A stretch of DNA of 64,000 nt from the NCBI RefSeq assembly GCF_000006565.2, contig NC_031478.1, positions 3,615,127 to 3,679,126 on the forward strand, read 5' to 3'. Numbering within the stretch: position 1 is the stretch's first letter; every line of letters begins with the position of its first letter. The position numbers and the translations under genes were made by a program. This document shows positions 47,447 through 60,800 of the stretch, piece after piece. The notes under the pieces are model-generated. The model searched no databases. It had not been told where the DNA came from and saw only the letters and a program-made list of their open reading frames with translations. The stretch comes from Toxoplasma gondii ME49. Its lineage: Eukaryota; Apicomplexa; Conoidasida; Eucoccidiorida; Sarcocystidae.

Positions 47447-49272
47447 ATGGCTTGCTGTGCATACCCTAGTATCTCAGATCAGCTCGATCTGCGCCCGCTG
47501 CATCCCGTTGTTCTCGAAGATATCAATGTGACAATTGACATCATCGACATCGTCAAACTTGCTTGTCAAGCTAGCCAGGCGGTCTTGGAGGTGTATAACA
47601 CGTCAAGGGAAGACTGGGAAATCGAGTTTAAGCATGGCAAAGAGCCTCTCACAAGAGCTGATCTTGAAGCAAACCAGGTACAGCATGTGCCAAAAACAAA
47701 CACGGTTTAGTTGAGCTGCCATCTAGGCGGGTCCCCGTCAGGCGCCTTCGCAGGCAACGGCCCCTTCTGCATGCCTTTCCCTGCTCGAATTTTCCCACGT
47801 TATGTTTCTGCGCTTGGGACAGATGAATGGTGTCTACCTGAGCAATGGAGAAGACCAAGCTGCTGACCGGGCGACTTCTTGGATGTGCAGGTCATTTGCA
47901 CGGGACTTACGCGGCTCTATGGATCTGCCATTCCCATAGTCAGCGAGGAGAACACAAAGGCAAGCTGGAGCGAAAGAAGCCAGTATACATATTTCTGGCT
48001 CATCGATCCTCTTGATGGCACCAAAGAGTTCATCAAACGTAAGGCAGAGGAGATCTGACACCGTCGGGACATCTTGGAAGCTGCTCTCTAGTGGTCTCTG
48101 AACTCCACTCACGTTGCCGTCATGATAGCTGTCGACAGCATTTCCCGTTTATATGCCTAGGACAACTCAGTTTGCGTGGGGATGTGTCTGTATAGGTAAT
48201 GGCCAGTTCACGGTCAATATTGGCTTGTGCCGAAGAGACGAGGCGATACTGGGCGTTGTGACCGTTCCCACTCAAGGACAGGCCTTCCTGGGTGCGGCAG
48301 GCATAGGGTCTTATAAATTGGTAAGATACAGGAGCGGACTGTTTTGTGTGTATGCAAGCCGATTTGTTGCAATGCTTGTCACATAAATATGCGGTAGGTG
48401 CTGTTTAGTCAACCTCCGGTGCACAACAGAAAATTCTAGGTCACTACCGCACTCCTTATTCAGTGGGGAACGGCGGATTGTATGAACGAGTCAACAGGGG
48501 TTCGTCTTGTGAGCAACAGGTTCCGGGTAAACCCCGTGAAAAGCTCCAGAGTTGCCCGTTCTTAATCGGTGACCCCGATCTAAAGGTCACGGCATCGTCT
48601 TCGCACAATTCGCCGGAAACCGTCGCTTTCATTGAAAAGCTGACGCGGCCACAAGTTGTCCAGTGCGGGTGAGTACATTTTTATCGAGGTGTAGCAATGC
48701 TGCGATATCCAAGTTTTACCGCCGGCCAGCGGCGTTTGAGGAGACGTTTGTGCTTCGCTCTTTTGGTATCACTGCAATTCTCTCAGATCGTCCTTGAAAA
48801 TCTTGATGCTGGCTGAGGGGCGGGCTCACCTCTATCCTCGCTTCGCGTTGTGCTCGGAGTGGGACACCTGCGCCGCTCACGCAGTACTTAAATTCGCTGG
48901 CGGTGAAATATATCAGGTGAGCTGCAAAATCCATATCGAGACGGATCCGTGAGTTTTTTCTATCGAAGACAGACGCGCTCCCAAACTCGGTGTTTGTCTG
49001 TGCATCCCTTCTGAACGCAGGCTCGACAGGATGCTGACGGACTGCATGTGTCCACGGAACCTCTCCGGTATCATAAAGAAGATTTTTTGAATCCCTTCTT
49101 CGTAGCGGTTGGAAGCAGAGAGGCCAGCAAGTCTCTCTGGTCCCGGTTCTCGCGAGAGGCATCATACAACCCATCTGGAAGTGATGCCTCAAACAACCGT
49201 TTCAGCGTCAGCCCCGCCTTGAAGCACAGCTCTGTCGGCACTGTCACAGAGCCGAAGTCAACTTTTAGTTAA
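47447..49272 (+). CDS. CysQ: CysQ-type 3'(2'),5'-bisphosphate nucleotidase
   Basis: Six exons: 47447-47677, 47891-48038, 48196-48320, 48430-48668, 48787-48916, 49021-49272 (TAA); 375 codons, 374 residues, consistent phases. The start has a strong context (accATGG). The enzyme family hydrolyses 3'-phosphoadenosine 5'-phosphate to AMP, relieving inhibition of sulfation and RNA-processing enzymes; it needs Mg2+ and is Li+-sensitive. Metal-site residues of the inositol-monophosphatase fold are present: Glu96-Glu97 (IVSEEN), Asp116 and Asp119 in DPLDGTKEFI, and the later EWDTCAAHAVLKFAGG. Substrate-class features typical of CysQ follow: NGQFTVNIGL, GSSLKILMLAEG and YPRF. The C-terminus ends the fold with NPFFVAVGSR and then a Ser-rich tail of about 45 residues that is longer than bacterial CysQ. 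An inositol polyphosphate 1-phosphatase activity is the alternative within the superfamily. Confidence 0.92.
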
Positions 49273-50922
49273 CACCCTTCAAAGCACACCGATTATTCAT
49301 AGCCAAGGTAGCTGTTGTCTGCTCAGAATGAATGGGGGAAAAAGAGCACAAACCAGACGAAAAAGCATTTTCTGCTGGGTATATCGGCTTTGCAGTTGCT
49401 GCGTATTGGTCTTTCCTTTCCCGAAGTTTTACGAACTCACGGAGCTGTGCGCACGCTTTATGGCTGATTGCATGGCATCCGCTGTCGGGCAAGTTGCGGC
49501 TCTGATGAGTTGAGGTTTTATCGTTTTCCTGTGTGGTACGAACCCCACTTCACTCTTACGAGGAGAGGTCTCCCACGGGGTCACGATTCAGAACTGTGTA
49601 CTCAAATCAAACTGGGGGCAAAGCGCTTTTGATGTGGAACGCACTTCATGGCAATCGAAGGGGCGTTCGCTGACTGTATTCGTGGAATAACACTAGTTCA
49701 TCTAGCTGTGAACGGAAACTACTTAACCTAAACCCGCAAAGAGTCAAACAGTGCAAACCGTACCAGGACTTACTCTGCGCCTCTAGTCAGCTTCTGACTA
49801 GTCACTCAGAGACTTCCGACTCTAGTGTCCTTCATCGTTGAAACGCTACGCCTAATACGACCCTGGTATCGCTGTAACAAGAGATGTTGTTGTTCATGGA
49901 TTCTCCTGCCTCGTGTGTTATGCTGCAATTGTTGCCACCTCAATCAATATGACAAGACATGGAGGAATAGTGCTTGCACGTTGTCGCTTGCGCCAGCCTT
50001 TATTTATCCGGTTGAGACACAAGCAGTCGCCTGCAATGTAGTGCCTTGGGGTCGGCACCAGCAAGCTGCTATAATCTGATAAGATGTGTTGACGTGTTTT
50101 CGTGTGCATTTCTGTCACTTGTCTTGCGCATGTTTCTTTTAGCGGGATTTTAAAATCAAATTAGAAACACTGACACGCGCTTCCACGTTGGCATTCGAAC
50201 CGTTCGGTGTTCCGTATTCCCTTTTTCTGCCGGAGACGCGGCCCAAGGATGTGTGACTTGACACCGTGGAGGTCTCACTCCGATGGTATGCATTCTGAAA
50301 ACTGGCAAATTCAGGACAGGATGTCCTGCAGTGTTAGCCATCCTGGATGTCCGAAAACACCCCCAATATCGTATTATCTTCTTGTCCAACGCGCGACGCA
50401 AAGTCGTGCTGAAGAACGCAGAAGGCCATGGAGTAGCCCATGAAACGCGATTTAAGTCTTTATAACCTGGAGTGTAGGCGAGGCGCTTGGAGTCAACACC
50501 GGGGAACGGACCGCGTTCGCGAATGTGCCGGAGTGCCAATTATCTGTCAAAACATGTGGGGCCGTTTTTCGGCAGGTCCGAAGTAGCATGCGTCGATTCA
50601 CGTGACTTTTCGTCGTTCTGTTGTATCTTTTGTTTTCGTGGTCTCCACGTGCGTGCCAGGACAAATTCTTTTCGTCGTTTCTTACCGTCTATATTGTTTC
50701 TATTCTCTGTTTCACCTGAGGTTGACAGCGACCGTCGTGGGATCCGAAATCCGACTTTCCCATTTGAGCAGTTCGCGCCAGGGGATACGTACGCGTTCCA
50801 AGCGTTCCAAGTAGCGTTTTGAAGAAGGTAATAATCGTAGTTGCAAAGGGCAATTCAACCCGCAACTTTTTGCTGAGGCAGAAACACTGGTATACGGTAC
50901 GGCTCGACTTTCTTCGTAAATA
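49273..50922. other. Intergenic region upstream of the LYAR gene
   Basis: This should hold the 3' UTR of the nucleotidase gene and the promoter and 5' UTR of the LYAR gene. A GCATGC site lies at 50586-50591. Overlapping open frames on both strands at about 50160-50540 have no splice support or recognisable family. Confidence 0.5.
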
Positions 50923-52113
50923 ATGGTGTCCTTCACGTGCGAACAGTGCCAGGAGGTACTGAAGAAGAATGCTGTCGCCAAGCATTACCAGAGCAGATGC
51001 AGCGGGGCCAACGCGTTCACCTGCATCGATTGCTTCAAGACCTTCGATCGACAAACCATCATTGGCCACACCAGCTGCACTACAGGTGAGTGTGATTGTT
51101 TCTACAGCGGGCAGGTTTCACCGACATGGTGGTATCCCGTAGATGCAAAGCCTGCCCTCAGCTGTACAATAGGCGTGCACCCGCAGGTAGAACAATCATC
51201 CTCAACTTGAACATTATGTGGGCGTGTGTGATGGTTTCAAGAGGAAGATAAGTGGCACGGCCAGTACGCGAAATCTCGCCGACAACCGAATAGAAGTTCT
51301 CCAGGTTCGCAGGCTGACCAATGCGAACGCAGCGCGAAGAAGCAGAAGACAGGAAACCATACCAGCGGTGCGAGGTCCAACGACAACAAAGTTTCCGTAA
51401 ATTCTCAAAAACAGAAGGGAGATGTTCTCCAGTGGCAAGGAGACTGGACGTCTACCGTCGAACATATTCTGAAAAACCAACCAAAGCAATCCATGGCTTG
51501 GAAACCTCTTGCGGACAAGGTAACGAAATGCCACACTGCAGGTCTCTATTCTCATCATCAGAGTGGCTAGTTCCCGTAGGGTACTCCTGTTTTCTTTGGA
51601 AGAAATGCTTCATTCGTGACGCGGGGGCAATGACTTCCCGTTGTTTGCCGATGCCTAGTCAGTTTTTGTCTGGATGAGTTTCATCACTTTTAGAGCAGAT
51701 TCTAAAGCGATTTTCATCGGAGGCAGGTGGTTGCAGCGTTTGTGCATGTGCAGGCAGTAGATCTTTATCTCGCTTCGAAAAAAAACAAAGTCCAGAAAGG
51801 GACTGTGGAGATCAAAGAGATGCTTGTCAACACCTGCCTGGCGGCCGTAAGTCCACTGTCTTAAGCAATCGAAGACGGGGCGGCAGTTTGTTGTTACCGC
51901 CTCGTTGCACCACGCTTTCTCTGCTTTCCAGCCTTCACCGAGATCCTGTTTCATACAGCACTCAGCCTTCGCTACCACCAGACGTACCTATAAACTCTCT
52001 CGGCGTCTCACGGCACTCTTCGCGTTCTTCACTTCTCTGTATGCGCTTGTTGGCAGATTCCTGAAAAACTTGTCAACGATAAGGATGAATTCGTCAGGCT
52101 CTCCCACTCCTAG
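50923..52113 (+). CDS. LYAR: LYAR-type C2HC zinc-finger nucleolar protein
   Basis: Four exons: 50923-51085, 51242-51519, 51754-51846, 52057-52113 (TAG); 197 codons, 196 residues, consistent phases. Two zinc-binding units are visible: Cys6, Cys9, His21, Cys26 and Cys34, Cys37, His49, Cys52, matching the LYAR spacing C-x2-C-x11-H-x4-C and C-x2-C-x11-H-x2-C. They are followed by EEDKWHGQY, equivalent to the Glu/Asp-rich SEDEKY-like motif of the family. A basic linker leads to a winged-helix-like C-terminal region (LQWQGDWTSTVEHILKNQP, TVEIKEMLV, FVRL). Family members are nucleolar, bind nucleic acid and support rRNA processing and growth. The protein is shorter than human LYAR (379) because the low-complexity linker is short. 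The acceptor of exon 2 (gtttcaag) is the weakest splice site. Confidence 0.92.
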
Positions 52114-54843
52114 AGTTGCGTGGAGCACTATTTCAGACTTTCGGCGCTACGACTGCATCCCATGATGGCGCATAAAAGGGACTGAGAAGGGATTCTAGAG
52201 TGATGCGTGTAGCTGTGTGGAGTACAGTTGCCACTGCAACTAAGAAACGAAATCTATAAGGTGATTCATGATCTAGAGTACACCGGTAAACTACACGGTG
52301 TCCCTGGAATAAAATGGATTCGGTAGTGCTGCATCTTAATGCATACCGAGAAGACTTGCGTTTCTCTTTTCTACAAACGCCCCGCGAAATGGAATACTCA
52401 CATACTAGTGTGAACATACAAACGTTTCAAATTCGTTCTCCCCTGTCGCATGCTTAAGACGTCGGATGCGTTCTTCGAAAGGGACTCCCAGATGGACAGG
52501 AATGAGCCTCGTTGCGACAGATTGTGTGTGGCGTTGCCCGGCTCCCAACGCTGTAGCACTCACTCGCACTCGTGCCATAGAATGCAAAGAAGATGTGAGA
52601 ATCAAGACTTTCGATATTCTCACAGGAATGTCAGAACATTTGCAGAAGAAACCGTCGAATGTCGCTCTTTCGGACTACCCCAACTGCTTGGCATGTCCTG
52701 CCACCCTCACTGTAAGTACCCCATATGGGAAGAGTCGTCTGAGATATCGAACTCTACGATCAGTACCATGGTATTGGTAAATTCGTGGAGGAGAGGGGCT
52801 GAACTGGAAATATGCATTCGATGACTCTACGTAGGAATGCAGTGTCAGGATCAACACCGCATCGCATACACCAGAGATTGGACAGGAGAGGGAGAGATAA
52901 GAGGCGAAGAACTGCAACGATTTCTGCTTCATTAACGTCTTGGCCTTGAGGTTGCTCTCGAGTACTAGCGGAGCATACAAGTCGGGATGTCATAATCAAG
53001 CAACGGAACAGTGTTGAGAAACAGGCGCTTCCACACGCACGTTCTAGGCATATTACATGGATTACTGTTGTCCATCGTTTTACCGGCGAGAGAAATCTGC
53101 TGTGTTTATTCCGAGGCGAACAGTGCCATCATACTGTAAATGGTAGTCTTTGGGCCACGACACTCCGTAGGGAGCTTGACAGAGTCCCCTTTTGTTCGGA
53201 TCCATCGGTCTAGCACACACTCGATCCCTTGATGTATTTATTCATTGCGGTCACCATTCTGGATCTCGAATAGGGTGCCGCGTTTTAAAAGTTCGGGCAG
53301 TAGGACTCGCTTCTTAAATACGGAATTTCGAGCTGACACGGCTTCGACTGGGATATAGCGCGCATTTCCACTTACTCCTGAAATCAAGGCTGAAGCTGCC
53401 TTCTGCAATTCATTGAAAGGCCGGCACGTTCACCACTACTATAGGGTGGCACACGCTGATGAGAGAAGGGCAAGACTACGCAGACTCCCAGGGTATGCGA
53501 GTTCCGGTCGAGGGTGGCTCTTGTCGCTGTAGATATGTGTACGTTTCAAGAACCTGTGGACAGAGGAAATACTCAAAGTGTCTTTTGTTTCTCCTTTGCC
53601 CAGCCGTGATTCAATGACGTGTTGGTGATGACCCGTCTGAGTGCAGACATTGAAAGACCAACACATGAGTGGCGGAAAGGAGAACTTTTACGCTGCTCAG
53701 CATATGTGTAAAGCCACAATGAAATCAAGGGTTGGATATCTAGCTCACGGAATCGATGATCTATTCATCTTCTATCTCTCTGGATTGTTTGACGTACCCA
53801 GCATCGTGGCAGGCCTGCGCGGCCTCAGTGTAGAACTGTGATACTTGCCAGACGCCAACAGAGACACGTTGAAGCACCTGCGAAGTGTTTTTTCTTTTTT
53901 CCAGGAACTTTGTTGGCACCAATGATCTCTTTCCTTCCTTTTCTTCCTGCGTGTGTCGTATTCTCGTCGCCGTCGTAGGCTGCGGCCAGCCAGGATTGCC
54001 TGGGTGCGGCCCGCGCATGCAGTCTCCCAGCTGCATGCAACGCATGGCGATATCGCGTTGGGGGGGGTTTTCGAAGTGTGTTTGCTGTTTCCGCCAAATC
54101 TGGCGCATGTTCACCTCTCTTTATGCTCCCAGTTTAGGCTTGCACGGCCAAAACTGCCATAACTGCGTAGCGTCGTGCCGGACGATTCTGCCGTGTCTCT
54201 GGCTTGCGAACTCTATGGTCCTCCATTTACTGCCGTTTCCATGGCGCCACTTGATCAGGCCTCGCCATTCTCTGTGGCCTTCCTCTCTCTTAATCAATCA
54301 CGAGAAACTCTTCAGCAGCCGTTGTCGTGTCCATAAAAACTGACTTTGACGCTTTTTGCACGCTTGCACAGGAGTTTCTTTGTAAGGTGTGCCGGCGGAC
54401 TGCGTGTTGCTGATCTCGCTCTGCAGAAAAGTTCGCCTTTGTGCCGTCTTATGTTGTCAGCTCTGCAGCACTCAGGGGACTTATTCCCCACTTTTTCCCT
54501 TCGCGTTTTGCCGCCTTGCTTGTCCTCTCTCCAGTTTACACCCTGACTTTCCTCGACGATGCGGGGTCGCGTCTCTCCTCTGAGAGGCCTTTGACTCCGC
54601 TATAATAAACCAGGCCGGGACTTGTCGCTTGAACCAGAATTTCCGAACTATGTATCCTCTCCACGAACGACTTTGTGTATCGACATGCATATGCATAGAT
54701 TGCGTTTGGCGAGCTGAATATGGTTGTGTGGGTAACGCGGCGTTTGTTTGATTCTTTTGTCGAGTCGCGAGGGCTCTCACGTCAGCCTTTCGTCCAAAGA
54801 GCTTTCGCGGAAAACCTCCGAGTCGTGGTCCAGCTCCAAAACC
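52114..54843. other. Intergenic region upstream of MRPL4
   Basis: This 2.7 kb spacer follows the LYAR stop codon and precedes the MRPL4 start on the same strand. An open frame at 52466-52711 ends exactly at a good donor (ACT|GTAAGT), but I found no partner exon. GCATGC-type sites occur at 54015-54020 and 54032-54039. No other supported feature is seen. Confidence 0.5.
54015..54039. promoter_or_regulatory. Paired GCATGC motifs upstream of MRPL4
   Basis: GCATGC at 54015-54020 and TGCATGCA at 54032-54039 lie about 800 bases upstream of the MRPL4 start. The motif type is known to be enriched upstream of Toxoplasma ribosomal protein genes. Distance to the transcription start is unknown. Confidence 0.35.
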
Positions 54844-57800
54844 ATGGTTGCTTTGGCATTTCCTTCGACTCCGTCCGGCATGGCGGAGGCAGCACGAAGG
54901 TGGTATCCCCTCCGTCGTGTGAGCTGCTGGTCTGAGCGTCTGAGAGCGTCAAGGTTCCCTGGTTGTTCTTCTCTTCACACATCGCGACGCCTGTCAACAG
55001 CCCGCCTCTCTCGGTCTCTTCTTTCTGCACACTCTTCATCAAAGCCTGTCTCGTGCCCAGATGAAACGCTCCCTTCGCTGCTCGCCGGCCCCCGGCCCTC
55101 GCGACGGGAGACTGAACTTCTTCGCTCCGGGATTTCCCCCCCTTCTCCGCATGCAACGCCTCTGCCTTCGTCCTCTTCCCGTCACACGTCTTCTCCTGTT
55201 CAGCTCCTCCCCCGCCGCCTCCACTGTTTCTCCGCCAGGAAGGGAACTCCGACGAAGCGGTCGGGAGAGTGTGGAACCCCGCTGGCTTGCGACGACCAGC
55301 GCATGCGCTGTGGATCTTCCTGTCACTCTAGCGAGAACTCAAAGAAGGCACAATGGAGTACTTCTTTGAGCCGCATGAAGCTCGCCCACTACCCCCCGTC
55401 TGCCTGGACGGGTGCGCCTCTAAGCTCGTCGCCTCTCCCCGTCGTCCACCGATTTCTACGCTGTGCACCGGCGTCCCCTTCCGCGACTTCGTCTGCACCC
55501 CTGAACGCGTCTCTCGGTTCTGTCCAATCCCCGTTTTTGCCTTCTTCTCCATTTCCGTTCCCTCTTTCTCTGCACGACCTTCCCTGGGCGCGGGCGGCTC
55601 AGAGACCAGCCAGCGTCCTGTCTCGGCCTCGATGCGCCGCCGTCACGAGACTCTCTGAAGACCCCCAGGTCACCTGCGAAGACGACAGCATAGTCTCCTT
55701 CTCAGGCGCTCTCCCCCTCCAGCCTTCCTTCACGCCCTCTGTCGCCTTCCCTGCCCACAAGCCTGTGCCGCTCAACTCGCCTCTCTCCCCGAGCGTGCAT
55801 GCAGCGCCACAAGTGCGTCGGCCTGGCAGCGTCGTGCGCATGAATGAGGTGATTCGCCACTGGTGGTCCGTCCCCGCTGTCGGCTTCAATAGCGTCCTTG
55901 AGGTCCCCATTTATCGCTTCGAGGTCTTTCAAAGGCGAGCCGAAGAGGCGGGAGAAGGCGAAGCGTCGATAGCGGAAGAGGGCGACCATCCGGAGGAAGA
56001 AGAGGGATGCGTAGGTACGTTTCTTGACTCCACTCTGCGTCGGACGGCAGCCAGTTTACGGCCCAACGCTCGCGAGGGTACACTCTGGACCTTGCGATTA
56101 TCTTCAACATTGCGTCTTCCACACATCGAACAGAAAAGAACGTCTGCTACCAAGGCCCCCAATTGTGACTGCAGTTAGGGGGGACACAGAAAACCAGTTT
56201 TTCGTTGTCTGGCGGCACCGGACGCAGCAGCGGCGCACATGCAGACTCAGAGTTACAGTGGAACATAAGAGCGGGGATCGGAGGCTCTGTTACTTGGAGA
56301 CTGAGCCGCTTTTTCAGAGCTCGGCTTTTACATGGAGTTCTATAAATGACATGGTATTCGCATGTCGACTTGAACTTTAGCTGTCCTAGGAACACGCAGT
56401 CCGCCGACATAGACCTGTTTGACATTTACCTAACATAATAAAAACGCAGTCCTCCAACAAGGAGTTGCGTTGACCGTTAGCACCTACGGTCCTATACAAT
56501 TCTCCGACATAGAGAATCGCTGGTTCGGTCTGGTATCCCGCTCCTCACTGTAGACTACGTGGATACAGATTCGTTCTCTTCTTTGCGACTCTCATTGCTA
56601 CGACGGACTCCAGCCGCATCCGAGTACACGACGCAGCCGAAGATGCCCGAGAGAGATGAAAATCACAAAGGACAGAGGCGCCTGTTCCATCAACATCTGT
56701 TTATGTTGAGAAGGCACGCAGCCGTCGTCACTTGGAGGGGCAAACCGTTTCGAAGAAGGCGAGGTCCGTTTCTTTCTGTTGCGCGCTCGCGTGAAAAAGG
56801 CGACCGTGATCTGGCGGTTGTTCGTTCCGTCTGTCTGTTTTCCTAAAAAAAGCTAGCCAAGCCAGCTGCGCTGAAGAAACAGAACGCGCGGGTTCCCTTG
56901 GAAGCCCCAGCGATGTGCCTCTGGAGTCCTGAGCCTCTTGGGGCGTCCGTCAAGGTTGCGTTGCATGCGTCTCTGTGTCACTCCTTTTTTTTTTCTCGCT
57001 GTTTCGCCCATGTGTTTCTTGTCAGTTCTGCCAAACGACATTTTCGGCCTGCCCTTGCGACCAGACATTCTGTATCGAGTAAGCCCACAGACGCCTGTGT
57101 CTCAGAAGAATCGCAGGAATTTCTGCTTGCCTAGGGAAGCCTGTTTGTCGGCGTTCACTTCTCGAGTGTGTTGCCTCACGTTTCGTCGCTTGTGCATTCT
57201 TCGCTCGTTTTCTAGATCGGCTGGTACTGTTCTTTCAAACCGTTCACTAAGGGCATGAACAGACGCTAAACTTCCGCTTTAACCTGGATTGCTTGAGGGA
57301 TGGTCAACTGAGTGACTCTTGAAACCACCAAGTGTTGCAGTGAAGTAAAAGCTTGAACTGTGTAGATGACACTGTGTTATAGTTCTACTGCAAATCACTG
57401 AGACCCCGGAGGCACGGTTTCAGTGGGCGATGCCTCTCCAGTTGTGTTCTCTCCTTGCCTCAGTCTCCATCGTTCGTCGGCCCTCTCTGGCACGCGTTTT
57501 CGGTTGGTTCCCCTCTGTGCTTTCTTTCTTCTTCAAGTTTTCTTGCCTTCTGGCTGCTGCATCCCTTACTCGCCTGCGTCGCTCGTCTCCGTTGTTCAGT
57601 GCTACTGGTTCTACCGGCGAGCCATCGCAGGGTGGACAGAGCGCATGCAGCTGTTCAAGTGGGAATGGCCTGGCAGCAAGAGGAAGCTGCGAACTCAGCA
57701 GCGTTCAGGCAGAGCGCGCATTGGCTGGCGAAAAGCTCCAGGGAAGTACGTTGGTGTGAAGGCACACCCGCTTCGCCCTCATGACCAACGCATCAAGATC

Positions 57801-60800
57801 AACAAACGTCGTAAGTGGTGCGGTCATAAGAAAACAGAGTCCAGCCGCGGTACCAAGAGAGTCTCAACCTTAAACTGTAATAACGTTGAGGAACTGGAAA
57901 GACATTGAGCGCCATGTGTTGATATGAAAACGGGACTCAGGGTCATCTTGGGTCGGCTTTGGCACAACGGTAAACTGTAGTACTTGCGTAGTAAGAAGAT
58001 GCTGATGCTCGACATCACCACCCCAGTGAACTGCGAAAGGCAGCTTTTACAGTGGTGGATGTCCTTGTTCTACAACAGCAAGGTGATTCCACATCGGTTC
58101 TTTTTTCTCGTAAACTCGAAATCGACCGACCCCGTTCGTGCCAAAATCCGAGATCCGGACATCCTCGTGCATGCATACACCTACACCTCTATGCATGCAT
58201 GTATGTATGTATGTATGTATGCATATATGTATACGCACATGTGTGTATATGTGTGGGGGCATGGGCCGTATGGGGATGCAGGCGTATGAGCTTGGCGACT
58301 GTAGCACCTGCTGTAGGATCGCGGAGTCTGTGTGTATCTGTAGAGGCGGCATTTCAAAGGATTATTCCCGGTCTTTTTTTCGGGTGTCAGTGCGTCTGGT
58401 AATGGGGTCTGGTCGCCGCGCAAGCTGCACTTGAAGGCCAGGGAGACGTTCTGGCTTGCCGGCTTTTCCGACTGAGAGTTTATTCATCTACCTTTTCCAT
58501 TTCGTGTCTTTCTCTGTCTTTAGCTTGTCCATGCCTCACGGTCCTGCGTGTTTGAAAAACAGAGAAAGGTTGTGTCGTGTGTGCTTTGTAGTGGAAGCCC
58601 CAGTACTCGACAGCCGTATTCTGCTGGGTCTACATATCTTATCTTGTTTCCCAACTGGGACCTGGGGAAACGCTGACGGTGTTTAGACACCTTTTTTTGA
58701 AGTTGTTTTTTTCTATCGGTCGTAGTGACGCTTGTTCAGTGTCTTCCATTCGTGCTTGTCGCCTTGCTGGTCTTTCAACATTTTCGCAGTTCTCTGGCAA
58801 GGCCTGAAAATCATGCTTTCTGCCAAGTTCGCTCAAGGGCAAATCACCGTCGTTGACCACTTCAATCTTCAGTCTCACAAAACGAAACACTGTGTTCGGC
58901 ATCTTCGACGTCTTCTCGGTAGGTGGGGAGGAACAACCTGGAAGAAGACAAATAGTCTTCCAATTCGTCGTCCGAACTCCCCAGAGAGAGTTTCTGAGTG
59001 ACTCTCCGTCAGAGACGACATTCTCAGTGCGGTGGAACTGGTCAAACGAGCGTCGTAGCTAGGATACGGAATAGGACTCCGTTGACGGATTGATCGTCTT
59101 CGCATCGTCTGACGTTTCCTACGCGTCTTTTCTGCGTACATGTGCGTCGTTGGTTCGCGTCGGCGAGTCTTTGATTGCTTTTCTGGTGTATGGACTCTGC
59201 GATGAAAATCTGTGTCCAGGCGTGATTACTTCAAGTCACACACTGCATCTGAACTAGCGTTCCTACCTGACTTTCCTGGATATCGACGAAGTAATGAGCT
59301 CCTTCTGCGTTTCTCGGAGCCGCTTGCGCGGAATGCTTGCGTGGGCGACAGCTAATTCTAAATTTCAGGCTTCCCAGGGATAATTTGCGTTCACAAAAAG
59401 AGACACGAGTAACAACTGCTGCACAAGGCCAGAGTTCTTCGACGGAAGCTCGACAGATGTAGCAAGGCTGTTTGTTTCTCCTGTGCGGGGCGTCTAGCCG
59501 CTTCCAGCCGCTTTGCACACAGTGTCAGAGACGCACTGCATGCGCAGTGCAACACAATGCTGCGTCCGTTGCGGATGTTTTTGCTTGCGCCTGGCAGTGC
59601 GTGTCTGAGAACGCTCTTGCTTCAGTCCTGTCTCTTCCAGTACTCTGGGCAAAGTCTGGCGCCGTCTCTCCGCCTTTGAAGGCTGAGAATCTCTGACGAG
59701 CAGACAGACGAGCTGGGATGGCGGCGAGTGAGTGTGTGTGTCGATTCTTCTGTTTTCGCCAGGCCGGAAATGCCCGTCTGCCCTGTTGGTTCATGAGGGA
59801 ACTACAGACGTGAACGATAATTTCCGCTACGCGACAGCTCACATTCTCGCCGTTCGTCGAGAAAATGTCGAGGTAAAAAAGCCGGGAGGCGTCTCCACGA
59901 ACGCTTAATAAGACCAGGAGTCATCAGTGGCACGCATCAAGATTCGCAGCAAAGTATGCAAGCGGAGTGAAGACCTGCAACATGTTAACTCACTCGTCCA
60001 AGCAAACACAATCGGAGTTTCCTCGCGTCTCTTCGCGGTCGCGTGTACCTAACACAGAGGCAAACGCTTCCAGGCGGTGCATAGCGAAGGAGAGCGGTGG
60101 CCACTGGTGAAAGCAGAACCATCGTCTCACGGAGTCGACGGGGATTTCTTCTACACAAAGGAGCAGTTTCTCTCTTTGATCGAAGCCGAGCATGCAGTTT
60201 CCACGGATGGGAGAAGCGAGGGGCGGCATAAAGTCGTTCGCGTTGAGAGCTATGAATCGGATGTGTGTATGCAAGTCGTGTGGGCCGTTTACCCTGTCGT
60301 TGGGTGTCCTTCTGGGCTTGTTGCAGGGGATCAACGTCTACAATTTGTTGAAGTATCGACAACTGGTTATCACCGAGAAAGCTCTGCTGAAATTGATCTA
60401 CAACATCCAGACGTACCCGGAGAAGCGCGGGTGGCTGCCGAAATATGCAACGCCGGATGGCAAGCCGGCGCCCGCCCCTGAAAAGGTCGAGGGATGGGAC
60501 AGAGAGTGGCGGCAGATGAAAGAGAGAGAACGGAACGCCAAGTTCAGCAAAGTAGGTGACCCAGGAGCGAGTCTCGCGTTACATTTGCGTTCGTATTGCC
60601 GCTGTCAGACGCCCGTGGAACTCCTTTGGGAATCCCCTGCATGCGGTTGTGGCGTACCATCTGTTGCAAGTCTCAGTAGTCAAGACATGTTGGTCCCGTT
60701 AGGTCTCGCCCAAACAGCCGGCTCTTGGGTGTCTCATTAACACTCGGAAAGAACATTGTCGTATGCGTGTATCTTTAAATTGGATGCCTATTCAGTCTTC

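Noticed and set aside
50156..50539. Minus-strand 127-residue frame and overlapping plus-strand frames
   Set aside because: No recognisable family, no splice consistency, and similar frames occur by chance in this base composition.
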